A DNA stretch of 64,000 nt, taken from positions 62,001 to 126,000 of the forward strand of contig MU394085.1 in assembly GCA_022578605.1 (NCBI GenBank). The letters run 5' to 3'. Below, piece after piece: positions 28,503 through 40,753 of this stretch. Source of the stretch: Camillea tinctor (taxonomy: Eukaryota > Ascomycota > Sordariomycetes > Xylariales > Xylariaceae). The number at the start of each line of letters is the position of its first letter. The first letter of the stretch is position 1. The position numbers and the translations under genes are program-made. The notes under the pieces were generated by a model. That model was given only the letters and a program-made list of their open reading frames with translations. It did no database searches and was not told where the DNA came from.

Positions 28503-28512
28503 NNNNNNNNNN
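28503..28512. other. assembly gap (10 N)
   Basis: Ten N bases, a placeholder length. Both flanks are homopolymer-rich, and the right flank repeats the left flank with errors (see the next feature), so the gap probably represents no missing sequence of this size. Confidence 0.95.
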
Positions 28513-28615
28513 CCCCGTCCCCCCAGTTTTTTTTTTCCTTTTACGCTTCCCCGGGCCTGTCCCTTGGTCCCCCGTGTTCTCCTACGACCTCCCTCCCCCC
28601 CCCCCCCCCCCCCCC
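28513..28615. other. degraded copy of the left gap flank, likely misassembly
   Basis: Positions 28513-28596 align with 28382-28465. They share CCCCGTC, then TTACGCTTCCCC, then CTTGGTCC, TGTTCTC and TACGACCT against TACTACCT, in the same order and at nearly the same spacing. Differences are mostly substitutions into C or T runs. The copy ends in a run of 21 C (28595-28615) where the left copy ends in poly-G. The best reading is one locus entered twice, the second time from low-quality read ends. Confidence 0.75.
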
Positions 28616-29483
28616 TTTTTCTTTTTTTTTTTTGCGAATAACGGAGCCTTCCGAGTTGCGTCCTAGGCTCTAGTCCAAGCAACATATACTCTATATGTAG
28701 GTATTGTGCGCACGTACGTGTTTATGTGTCAAGATATATGTATATGTACGCATATGCATGTATCTAACCTTACTTTACCTATACGGACTAGGTAAACTAA
28801 CCTACATAACCAACCTACCTAACCTATTCACGCTATTGGTCTAGTTAAGGGAATAGTTCGTAGCTGAGACATACACGCACGTGAAAAAGCAGTGGTTATG
28901 TATGTGTATAGGTTTGGTTATGTACATACACACCAACACCCGACAGGTCAAAGCTACAATACAACCACACTACACTTACACTACATTTATACTTACACTG
29001 CCTACACTACACCAGCACACTCGTATTAAAAGCGTACCTCAAGTTAACAGATACTGGCACCAATGCTACGCAAGAGAGTGACACTAGCTAGGGGGGTAAC
29101 ATAAAAGGAAAATGGTAGAGAAAAAAAAGAGAAACCAGCCACACTAACGAAAGTAGCGTAATATCGCTAGTTGGGTGGTTCAGACCGCAACTCCAGGTTG
29201 ATGATGACAAGTTCCGTTACATGTATAGACAATTAGTGGGCGCCAAGGTAAGGGTTCCTCCGCATATATGTACTAGGTAGTAGGCAACAAGACGGAATTA
29301 TTCATTAGGATAGGTCAGGTCAGGTTCGGTAAGGATTTATTTCATGGTCACACATATAGATCCTTGTCTTTTTTTTTTAGAGCTTGTTTCTTTTGTCTCT
29401 GACTCTCTTCCCCCTCAAGACACACCGACAATTTGGCCAGTAAGGTAGGTGGGGTTTTGGCTCGAGTCGGGAAGAGAAGAGAG

Positions 29484-29555
29484 AGGGGGGGAGGGGGAAG
29501 GGGGGGGGAAGGGGGGAGGATAACGGATAGCGAATAGCGAATAGCGAATGGCGAA
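29484..29555. repeat. G-rich tract followed by a 7-bp tandem repeat
   Basis: 29484-29520 is nearly all G with a few A. After a short spacer, 29528-29555 carries four tandem copies of TAGCGAA (the last is TGGCGAA). Confidence 0.85.
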
Positions 29556-29719
29556 TGACTTTAGTGGTTTAGGTTAGTTGGTTAGGGAGGAGTTGAGAGA
29601 ACGGGGAGGGGAGAAGTTAGAGGAGATGCCAAAAGCTAGAACCCAGAACTTAGAACTTGGAAAGAGGTGTCTTTGGGGAATAAGAGCGAAATGACCAATC
29701 ATAGGGATCTGATAGTGCG

Positions 29720-29729
29720 GTCACGTGAC
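29720..29729. promoter_or_regulatory. palindromic GTCACGTGAC box
   Basis: A perfect 10-bp palindrome with a CACGTG core, the type of site bound by bHLH factors such as Cbf1. It is followed by T/C-rich sequence at 29820-29900, as in fungal promoters, but no gene can be identified downstream. Function is inferred from the motif only. Confidence 0.35.
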
Positions 29730-32700
29730 GGTTAGCGTATGCATGCAGCGAGCCGCTCCCGCAAATCAACCCCAATTTTAATCTCCAGCGAAGGTTTGCT
29801 GGCGCACCCAAAACATAATTTTTATTTTAATTCTTTTTCTTTTCTTTTTTTTTCTGTCTGGGTTTTCTTTTTCTTTTCCTTTTCCCCTGTAGGTACAACC
29901 CCCCTGGTTGATTGCTCCGATCCACATCTTTTCCCAACTCAACCTCTTCTCTTCTGTTATCCCTTCTCTAAACTTTCTATGCCACCAACTTCAACTTGGT
30001 TTGAACTAAAAAGGGTCCATCAATAAGTTATTGTCGTTTTCAATTCAATACTACGATTATAGTTTAGTTTATCGTCTAAATACGAATATTTTCCTTTTTA
30101 TGTACGTAACAAGCTTACCACTTACAAAAGCATCCAACCATAACTACAACAATTTGAACCATAACCACAACCACAACCGCAACCACAAACAACCCCTGCT
30201 GATGCCAACGCTTGTCATCCAGGTGATCAGCATATATTTTCTCGCCGTATTACATCAACTCCCGCTTGTCTCGCTCGCCTTATTCCTGCCCCGAGGAGGG
30301 GTTAGGGAGGCGGGTGCAGGTGACTTTACCAGACTGGGCCACATTCAGTCTTTGACTTTCGGGCCGGCCGACACGAATACGTGGCAACGTTAATGCTGAT
30401 GATTATATGTAGTTAGGTGCGTATTCTTTTTTGGGGTATACCTAACATGTGTCAGAAAAGGATAAAATAAAAATAAACATAAAGAGAAAAGAAAGGATAG
30501 GTATGTATGTATGGAGTGAGTTAGTAGCAACAAAGACAACAGAAAAGAAACACCGGCTTAGGAGCCAGTGCATCCGCTGCAACACTCGGTGACTTAGGCC
30601 TAACCGACGGCAGGCATCTAAACCCTGTATGTGCGTGTCGATAGGCTCGGCCAGGCACAACCAACAACATCTACGCATAGCATATCAATTTTTGATCTAC
30701 GTATATGTCGATATCAGTACTAACTTACTAACTTACTACTTACATCGACTATAGAAAGTAGTATACATATATACATACATACTTTCTTAACTCCTGGCCC
30801 CTCTCCTGTCTCTGGCCGGTATCCCCTGCACGACTTATACGACGAGTCAGCTCACGGATCCATGGTTTGTCTCCGAGACACCACAAGAAGAAAAAAATTT
30901 ATAACGCTAACTAGATCAGTGTGCAATATGCTCATGAACCCCATCATGACCAGACCCAAGAACTCATCGAGTGGCTGTGAGAAGATGATGGACGATGGCT
31001 TCACTGCCCCTCGCCCCCTCCTATATTGTGTGCATTCCCAGCACACGGCAAGGATTGGCTGACAAGATTCGGTGCATTCTACGGACATGTCCTAAAGCCA
31101 AACCCATGCTTTGGCCAACGACCACGCTATTTGCCGGACAGACCTGTCATGCCAGGACGCCGACCCTGCGCAGAGAACCACACCACATGGGTTTTGGTCA
31201 CCTCCTATTAGCGCTCGCTCCCCGCGTAGTGGCCGCGCCCTTTTTAAGAGTCCCACATCCCGCCAACCGGGGGAATGCATGTCATTCTATAGCGTCGCCT
31301 TTTTCAGGAGGCTCGGTTTTTTTTCTTTTCTTTTTTTGGTCTCTATTCTTCCCCTCCAATTGAAGCAAATTACTATTAGTACTAGCTAGTAAATTGCTAG
31401 GCTACGGATATATCCCATTAAGTTAACGAGTAAGTAAGTAGGTAAGTATAGGGGTCTATGTATATACATACTTAATTACCAGGTAAAGCTAACTAAACCA
31501 TTTTCTATTCTCTCTACATTTACCTACTCATCCCCCCTATATTATATAGATTGTATACTAGCGAAAGTAGCATGGCGTTACCCGGATCTCGCTCCGCAAC
31601 AACAACACTGGTCGAATAACCTGGCCTACACATCTGCCTAGTGTCTATACCCACCTGTCCTCTCCAGCGCGCTAGCAAGGAGCAATGAGTTTGTACTAAC
31701 CATCTAGAGTAGGTAAGAGATGGCATCACTTTTGTGAAGAAAAACTAACACTAACACTGACAACTATTGAGGTCTGCCTATAGTATGTACCAATTATGCT
31801 GAATAGAAGGCTCCTCTACTATACTACCACTATACCTAGAAAAACATTGAACCGCATAGCTTTGTCATTCTTCTACGGGGGAGGCAGGGGTATCTACTAT
31901 AGCCTATCCTGACTCACGCTCTCTCTCTCTCTCTTTCTCCGTCACTAATAACCTACCCAGGATGTAGCATGGGTAAGTATTCACACGAGACTCTCCCGGC
32001 AATCTATATGTATACAATACCCGACATACATACTACATGCTACATATCTATACTTACAGGTTACGCATATGTATTGTGTCGTTCTATTTCTCATTGCGGA
32101 ATGCCCCACCTCTGCGTACATACTTAGCTAACTAAAGGATTTCCTAACACCGGGCCGGGGATGGAGCACGGAACATGTCGACAAGGTTGAGCGCTAGATT
32201 ACCTTTAGGCGATCAGCCTGTTGCTTGTGCGCTCCCCCGACTCATCTGATATAATCTGGGTGTCTCGAACAAACGGGAACGTGTTCCTAAGACCCGCCCT
32301 GGTCTCTCCTTGAGACCTGGGGGAGAAACAAGTGGGTGTAACCACGACATGACCCAGGCCAAGCCGAGCCGACTGCAAGCGCGCTGCTATTATTTCTGTA
32401 GTGTGGTCCAGATGTCATCGTCGTGAAGCCGTCAAGCCGTGTGTTAGGTTAGGTAGGCTTGGGGCGTCTTGGGGTCACGCAAAGCCGCAGCATAGCGCCA
32501 TCCATCGAGAAAGAAAGGAATCCATCCTCTGACGTTGATCCCTGTTCGAGCTACTCCATACCGGAGGATGGGTTCATCAACATCGTCAGGTTTTGGTTAT
32601 TGTGTTGTTATTATTATTGTTGTTGTTGCCGTTGTTGTGCACCACATGTACTGGTACCTTTTCCCTGCAGTAGCTATGACATTGGAGAAGCGGCGGTGAG

Positions 32701-35700
32701 ACCTCAACCCTCTCTTATCCTCAACAACCTCGTCCCAGGTTTCTTTTCCAGTTGTGCCAAGCGAGGTCACATCTATCTACCTATCTCTCTCTCTCTCTCT
32801 TCATCTAGATCAGCCGAGCTTATGGCCAACAAATGCTGCTACATATGTACCTAGCTAACCTAGAAAGGACTTGACATGCTCTGCACTACACTATGTAGGG
32901 TAGAAGCAGGTTAAGCAACCGCAGACCACAGACGTTTCGATCTTGGGGCGCCCGTTACCTGTCAACGAACCTATCCCTATCCTATCTTACCCTACCTATT
33001 TCCTATCCCATCTGCTTACAGCCAAACCAGTACCCGGTTCCCTTCCCCCAGTTGTTGTTGTTATTGTTGTTGTTGCACTGCACGCAATTGACCACGACAG
33101 CTACAGCGACAAGCGCTTGGTCCCCTCTATTGATTCGATTCTCTTACATACTTACCTAGCTTAACCCCCCTTTTCCCTCTTCCCCATTGCTTTAACTGTA
33201 TCTCCGCGCATCAAATCCCTATGCTGCCATGCTGCCGGCAGAAAAGCTCCAGCTCCAGGCTCTCGACGACCTCGTCCCCCCATTGGAAGCAGTATGTGTG
33301 GATTTATCCGCCATGCGGGCTGACGGGGCCAGGCGCGCGACTTCGATGCCCAATGCAATAGCAGTCATCACGGTGATCTTCAGCCATTTTCCTTGATAGA
33401 TACCTGTACCATATGACCTATCGCTTGGTTCCTGTCGCTACTGTTACGTCGCCCGGTCATTGTCGTGCTGCAATGCACGGGTAGGTTAGTGTGGTCGCAT
33501 CGCAGCCCTCTGTTCCTAACTACCTACCCTACCTGCTTTACCCGCCTATCGAATTCCGTGCGCCTCTCGCCCCGCTGCTACTATCGTCAAGGCCGCTTCC
33601 GTTTCGTTCGCCCTGCAGACGGTTAACGGATGTTAATTATATCGGCCCTCGACCAGCCTCGGTTGGTTACTCAGCGCTGGCCGCCAGGCTATCCTTCTCG
33701 GTCGGTCGATAGCTTCAGAGCTATTGTTCGTTTCGGGCGCTGTGCATATTTCACGTAGCTCCTAGCTCTGGCGCACGTCCATCCGGCGGATTCAAAGAGA
33801 GACTCCTAGACCGCTGGCCGCAGATGCGATGTGCCTTGTGACTCTGGGCTGCTGCGAGTTTTCGTAGGGCAGCGGCAGGATCGCCCGTCAATCGTGTCCG
33901 CAATCGCACGTACCCGTTCCCGTTTTCCCACCAGAACCAAATTCCAGCCATCTGTGCCCAGAAAGTGGTAGATAGGTGCCACCTCAACTTCTATCAACAA
34001 TGATAATTACTCAATCACTACCTAGTCGCCCCGACTAAGGTACATACGGTATCATCCTTCTTCATGCATGCATGGCCCTGACCATACATACACGCTCTCA
34101 CACTCGCTTGCTCTCTCTCCCTCTCTATCTCTCACAAACACCAAACATACACACACACACACATACATACCACTCACATACCTACATACCTACATAACCC
34201 GCAGCTGAGCACACCCCAATATCCCATACATACTGCATCTGCGGGAGGCATTGTCCGACGCGCCGTTCCACCCCTGTCAGCCTATTCCTCCCCGTCAGCC
34301 ATACATGTCTACTAACAAACTAAGTTGTGGAACTGAAGTTACGTAGGTCGCTCGAGCCATCACAGGTGGTCCTGGCGGATGTCGCGACAAAGAAACTTGG
34401 CTATGACGTGATGCTTCAGGTAACTCTATTCATCCAATCGTCTCGATGCGGCCACCCGCCTCAAGGCGTCATGTATACGCACACCATGATATATCACCCG
34501 TAGCTTCAGATAGGTCGGCAGGGACGCATAGAGGAAAGGATGGCAGCTCGGCTAGAGATGTTGGTTACCGAAGCGGAGCGGCGGCGGCGGCAACAGCAGC
34601 GGTGAGTCATGATGTAGGGCCACATGTGAGAGCGCAGGTACATACATACATACATACATATGTAGGTTATGCGTATATAAGTTTCTCCTGTCGCGTAAGA
34701 CATACGTATAACCATGTAGATTAGGTTAGGGGGTTTCCAAGGCGGTTTTGACGGCTACCTGCCGCTCCGGCGATAACCCCCGAGTCTGGGGATGGGGAAT
34801 GGCGGATGCCGATGGCACAAAAACCTGCATTACCCTACCGTGGCCAGACCAACCCACCCACCCGTCTGGGATTCTTGTCTCTGGGATGTCGGATTAGTGC
34901 TGAGAGCTTGCAGGTAAAACAGGTAGGTAGGCGAGGGAGGGTAGAGATATATACACGCCCCCTCCCTCCCCCCTTTCCCCCTCTTCTCCTCCTCCCTTTC
35001 TACTTAGACTTGCTGCCGCCACATAATGTAGGGGATGAGAGGAAAGGGGGGTAGCAAATGTTATTATAGACAGAAGCAGGTAGCGAATCTTGGGGTTCTT
35101 TTGTTGAGTTGCTGCTGCTACGTACAGTTTTCACGGATTCATTACTAGGTTAGCTCAAGTGTGCAGCATCTATGTTGCAATGGATGATAATGTAGCTGTT
35201 AGCTACCTTAGCTAGTTGAAATGCTGGCCCAAGTCAAGGAGTGTGTGTCTGATGGGCTCCCAAAAGAGCTTAGCTATAGTTACATAGCTCCGTTGGGAGC
35301 TCTCCTTTCGGGTAGCTGACGTAGCTCAAGCTATCCTAATAGAGAACGTAAACTATCACCTTACATTACCACATTACTACCTCGAACATTTGCCGCGCTG
35401 AAACATTAGGTACTCTGACACATACACACACACACTTACACACACAAAACAAAATGGGATTAAAGTTTCCGAGAACTCGCCGCCGCCAGCCTGAAAAGAT
35501 AAGTCTCCAAAAAAAGGAATCCCAAAACATAGGAGAGAGAAAGTATGCGATATGTTTGCGAGAGAGAGGAAAATCTTGAAAAGAAAAGTTTGCGACGACA
35601 AGACAAGATAGAGAACAAGGTAATGGAGATTTATTTTTTGTATTATTATTAGTCTCCGATAAGTCGTAATGAAAATATATATAGCGAGAGAGAAAGTTGA

Positions 35701-36467
35701 AAGTATTTAAATCGGAAAAAAGCAATTGAAGACAGAGAGATAAAGAGGAAATCTCCAACAAATGAGAGAGTACGATACACAAAAACGAAGAAAAAAAGAG
35801 CCATCAATCACTCAATTCATCATTTCGAATTCCTCGAAAGTTCTGAACGGAGATCTGTTCTAGAAGAGGGGATTTCAAAAATACTTGTTTCCTTTTTACA
35901 GCTACCATTATTTCGGCTTTATACTATACGCACCTCCTTTTTCAGATCGACGTTTTGATTTTTCCTACATCTCGTGATTGCCCGTCCATCCTTTCGCCTG
36001 AGGGGTTTCGTTCAATATCTACGACCAACCAACGAACAGAGGGTATTCGGTGAGAGCTCTTGCGATCGACAGCAAAGGCGACGAGCAAAGAAAAAACCAG
36101 AAGAGCGTTTAGGTTGATATATACTATACAGTAGGTATTCTACTTAACCTAAACTGAGCCGAACCAAACCTACGTACTTGGGGTAGCGAAAGTAAGTAAG
36201 TCAGCATATCACGAAATCCCCTCCGTCTCTCTCCCCCCTTTACCATCTACCTTATTTCCTTCTTCTCATTTCTCACTCTCCGATGGAAATAAGATATACT
36301 ATTATATTTATATATCAAGAGAGAGGAAAGGGAAATGGCAGGAGAAAGGGGGGGCTTAAAATACATATTGTCTAACGAAGGAAATAGGAAAATAAGGGCA
36401 TATAAGATTCTTTACTTATCCAAACACGTAAAAAGAAAAGAACAAGAAAGAGAAGAATAAGTTAGCT

Positions 36468-39030
36468 ATGACTTCCTCTACTGATTCACCGGCAGACTTG
36501 AATAAGTCGTATTTTGAGTAAGTTTTAATTTCTTTAACACCCGTCTTCAATATTTCCCACACATGAGTATTTTTTACGTGGTTTCTATATACAATCCTCA
36601 CCCCCTTTTTCCCTTGCTTGACCCTCGTCAACTTCACCCCCCTCCCCCTTTTAATGTCCGTCTTACTGCTTCCTTCCCACACACACTACATACATAGATA
36701 TGTACAATACTTAGCGAGTTATTCTCGCGAGGGTTTTGTTAGTTTGTATTTCGCCTGGAAAGGGGAAGGGGAGGGGGACCGGGGAAATCGTCTCACGCTA
36801 GGCTGGAGGAGTGTGTCTCTCGCTATCCTTCTTTAATGAGAGATGGCATGGGATGTTACCCTGTCATACGCTACTACTACTACTACTACACAACCCTATG
36901 TCGCGCTATACCTCGGGTGGAATTCTGCTTGTCCAACCGACGGGCGGTTCTTGACGGAGAGAGGGGGGGAGGTTGCAGGAGAGCGAAGTTCACGGCTTTC
37001 CACCCGCGGGTTGGAGCGGCTAGAGAGAAAGTGTTGTCCGCCCACCCCTTTTTTTTCTTGATGGATGGGTATCCCCCCTTTCACTCCCCCCTATTTATGC
37101 TGTTGGAGGTTGTGGAGGATGGGGAAAGAGAGGGGTGCAGTGCTACTCACTCCGCTAGTAGAGGGTGTGCGGAAAGAGAGTTTTTTTCCCCCCTACGAAA
37201 ACTCCGAAAAGGAGGGGAGGGGAGGGGGCAGGAAGAATGGTTTGCGCTTTGATAGGGGGGAAGGGGAGCTATATGTTTTTCAGGGATAGGGGGTCGAGCT
37301 AGCTATCTCTGATCTGCTTCCCCTACCTGCCATAGCCAAGGAAACCCGGCCGTGGATCGATCTGATGAGAGCTAGCTCTAGCTTACCCTCCCTCTCTCAA
37401 CAGCAGGAAGGGGGTGGTAGTGGGTGGTAGTATCTCACAGCCCTCCTTCTCCCGCGTCCTGCTCACTCCCTACCACTACACCACCACCATCATCATCATC
37501 ATCATCGCCGCCATCCTCAACATCCTCCCCCTATCGGATCGCAGTCACGTATGCATGTAAAACGCACGCATAGATAGCTCTCGCGTCCCGCCCCCTTTTA
37601 TATCTCTCCATCCGCACACACACCTACACCTACGCCTACACACACACACACACACACGGGCACACGCATGCTACCCCAGATTTATTTTTTGCTGCCCTTC
37701 CCGCATGTTGCATCCGCATATAACCCTTCTCCCCAACCGTTTTCTTTCCTTTGTTTTACACCTACATACATGCCCCCCAAACCTTGCCCGACTTTGTTTT
37801 TTTTGTTGCTAATCACCTGAAACAAACCCACTTGCGGAAAAAAACAGCGACCAGGCGGCGACCTACGACGCCAGACACGCCAAGCTCATCGATAGGCTCA
37901 CGCAGGAGATACAGAAGCGCCTCGATTTCATCGGTGTCGACTGGGCTGATGATGATGATGATGATGACGATGACGATGAGGATAAAGGCGAGAAGAAGCC
38001 GAAGAGGGAGGTGAGGCTGCTCGATTATGCGTGTGGTACGGGCTTAGTCTCGAGGGTAAGTCTTTCTCCAAAGTTTCTTGGGGGGGTTCGCGAGGGTTTT
38101 GCTTTGCTTGTTTTATTGGATTCGTTTATGTCTGGCGGCTCAGGTATGCTCAGAACGAAGAGCCAAGCTTTGGAGCAGCGGGGAGCGAAGTTTGTTGATA
38201 TGATTGATTCTATTGCGATCTTCACTGTCATCCTAAACCTCCCATCAGGCTCTTCTCGTCTACTTACGAACCCTATATTTTTCTTCCCCTTTCTCTCCTC
38301 ATGTCACCCCCCCCCCCTTAATTTCCATTCTACACGACATTTCACCGCTAACTGACTGACTCGCCTATCTAGGCCCTCGCCCCCTACATAACCCAATGCG
38401 TCGGCATCGACATCTCGGACAACATGGTCGCGGCGTATAACGCGCGCGCGCGCAACCAGGTACGTTTATGTCCCAATCGCCCCTCTCCCTACCCCCTCAA
38501 CTAACGCCCCTCCCCTTATCCAGGGCCTCTCCCCCGCCGAAATGCACGCCACGCAAGGGGACCTCCTCTCCCCTTCCCCCCCTCCCATCCCCGGGCTCTT
38601 CGACCTCGCCGCCGTGGGCGCGGGGTTCCACCACTTCGCGGACCCGGGCCTCGCGGCGCGGCGGCTGGCCGAGCGGTTGAAGCCCGGGGGCGTGCTGATG
38701 GTGGTTGATTTCCTGCTCGAAGACGGGCAGGGCCACGGCCACGGACACGGACGTGGGCAGGGGCTAGGGCACAACCACGGGGGCGCGCACACGGTGATGC
38801 ACCACGGGTTCACGGAGGCCGGGATGCGGGACATGTTCGCGGCGGCGGGGGCGGGGAAGGATTTCCGGCTGGAGATCGTGGGGAGGGGGTGGCTTGGGGG
38901 CAGGGAGGAGGGGTGGGTTGAGTGTAAGGAGGGAGAAGAAGGAGAAGAAGAAGAGAAGGAGAAGGAGGGTGGGGATGGGAAGAGGGGGTTTAAGACTACG
39001 TTGTTTATGGCGAGGGGGACGAAGGTGTGA
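36468..39030 (+). CDS. class I SAM-dependent methyltransferase
   Basis: Exons join(36468..36517, 37848..38055, 38373..38459, 38524..39030), 283 residues. Motif I, LLDYACGTGLVS (residues 74-85), is the SAM-binding glycine loop; VGIDIS follows as the acidic motif II, and a Gly/Pro turn (LKPGGVLMVVDF) as the later core strand. Exon 1 encodes 16 residues and joins exon 2 to read KSYFDDQAATYDARH, which fits the N-terminus of this fungal family. Introns are 1330, 317 and 64 bp with GT..AG ends; branch-like CTAAT or CTAAC lies before the first and third acceptors, CTGAC before the second. Oddities are ten Asp in a row after GVDWA, a His/Gly-rich insert (GHGHGHGRGQG) and a Glu/Lys-rich tail. The substrate is unknown; a cytosolic or nuclear small-molecule methyltransferase is likely. 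Exon 1 is the least certain part. Confidence 0.85.
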
Positions 39031-39310
39031 GATAGATAGTACCTAGGTCATGGCTTCGACGATAGTTAGATAAGATAAGTTTGAAGTAAAGAAGTGAGTT
39101 CAGAAATTGAGAGTTTTTAGGTTGTGTAGATGCTGAATATGTTTGTATTGTGTGGACTTGGTGTAATATCGTTGAATGCTTGAGAGGTTATAGAGCCTTC
39201 TACATCGTGTATGGACACGCCCAGATACAAATCTACATGCTCTTGAACCAGAAGGTATTTTGTGCTTCTTTTTAATTATAACCCCCCCTTAGCCAGCCCA
39301 ACGCCCGGGA

Positions 39311-40753
39311 TCAGTCGACTATGAAGGCACCTCCGAGAAGTATAGCCGGCTCGTTGATATTGTGGTGCTCGTAACTACACACGATTAACCATTGTTAGTG
39401 ATATCCCGTTTAGCATTACCTTCTATAAATATGACCGCACAGCACATGACCACGAAGGAACAGAACAAAAATAAAATATCAAAGCAACTCACCTCAGAGT
39501 CCCTACACCACCAGCCTCGAGCAATAGAGTCGGGCCCTCCGGGAGTTCCTTACCGATCCATCTCATGGCGAAGGCGCGGAGGATATGGCCGTGGGCCACA
39601 ATCAGCACGTCGCCGGGGGGTGTTTGCGAGGACTTGGGCTTGCCGATCACCGGCGCCTGCCACTTCCCCCGGATCTCCTTGATGAGGCGGTCGACGCGGT
39701 CGGTGACGTCCTTGGGGCTCCTGTTGAGATAGAGATGCGTATGAGCGGTCTAATTTGCAGGAATGTTTTGAGCAAGGTTGATCCAAGAGTCCTAGGGAGC
39801 ATTACAACCCTGAACTGAACCAAACATATTTTCCCACTTAGACCAAAGCCCAACTATACCAATAAAAAAAAATCACAAATCGAGAGTTGTCCACAGAACT
39901 CTCGCTTTCCCAAGACCACACTTTGAAATTAAATCCGTATCCACAACCAACTTCACAGATCCCCCCCCGAAGAAAGAACAACAAAAAGAAAGGAGGGGCT
40001 TTCTTGACTTACTCCCCGCCCGCACACCCATCGCGCCAGATATCCCAGTCGCGCCCAAGGCCCTCACGCTCCCGAAGGTCGCGGATCTCCGCGCTCGTGA
40101 TGCCCTCGTAGTCGCCGTAGTCCCACTCGCGGATGTCGTCGGTGATCTCGACGCGGGCCCGGCAGCGGTGGGGGCTGGCCTCGAGGGCCGCCCCGCCGTA
40201 GTGCGTCTTCCACGGTAAGGGGTCCTGGATGCCCAGGTTGAGCAGTTCGAAGGTGTTCTGGGCTCGCGTGCGGGGGGATACGTAGCTGGGGAGGCGGACG
40301 AGAGGGGGAGGCGTTGGGTGTTAGTTTGATGTTTTGTTTGTATTGCTATGGGTGTTACCATTATAGGACGAGTGATGGGTTACAAAAATAGGGGATAGGA
40401 ATTAAGAATTGTGCTATGTATCTGGTTTATGGTTGTTGGTGTCCAGGTCTAGGGGCGTTAAAACTGAAATGTGTTTCGATCATTCTGAGGACATTTGATA
40501 TATTTTTTTCTACAAATATAATATTATATCAACCATAGTAGACATAATATGAGAAATAACCAAAATGCACTTACATATGGGCAAGCTGTTTCGGTGCTAT
40601 AAGTCTGTCATGTCCCACTAGAGCTCGCCCGGTGGCTTTGACTCTCTTCTCGCCATTAGCCGTAAGCGGTATATCTGTCGTGCCCGTGTGCTTGCCGCTA
40701 AGCGACCACTCAGTCTCACCGTGACGGACGATGAAGACTCGTGGTGTGGTCAT
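39311..40753 (-). CDS. SHB17: sedoheptulose-1,7-bisphosphatase-like histidine phosphatase
   Basis: Exons complement(39311..39374, 39493..39720, 40013..40285, 40575..40753) encode 247 residues; introns are 118, 292 and 289 bp. The N-terminal IVRHGETEW has the phosphohistidine residue His11 of the RHG motif. YVSPRTRAQ, REWDYGDYEG, NIW-like WDIWRDG, and VAHGH (His194) supply the other active-site residues of the phosphoglycerate mutase superfamily. GGVGTLSYEHHNINEP near the end matches the C-terminus of yeast Shb17, which removes phosphate from sedoheptulose 1,7-bisphosphate to feed ribose synthesis. Length and motif order favour Shb17 over general phosphoglycerate mutases. It is convergent with the methyltransferase (280 bp apart) and divergent from the small membrane protein. 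Confidence 0.9.

Larger units (their letters stand above)
28616..36467. other. 7.9-kb gene-free tract upstream of the methyltransferase
   Basis: No supportable gene. It has CA/CT microsatellites (31918-31940, 32780-32800, 34080-34180), a TACA run at 34639-34660, a GTT/ATT-rich run near 32600-32640, and AACCAC-type repeats at 30150-30190. The last 600 bp are AT-rich; a TATTTATATAT element near 36304-36315 lies about 155 bp before the methyltransferase start. The stretch 29720-30400 looks like a promoter and leader without a gene behind it (see findings). Confidence 0.45.

Noticed and set aside
28306..28685. Frames running through the poly-G/N/poly-C gap with Gly and Pro runs
   Set aside because: They cross an assembly gap and homopolymers and are artefacts.
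30031..30393. 120-codon frame with an Asn-His repeat
   Set aside because: The repeat reflects AACCAC-type DNA. There is no start context, domain or downstream exon. Kept only as a possible leader.
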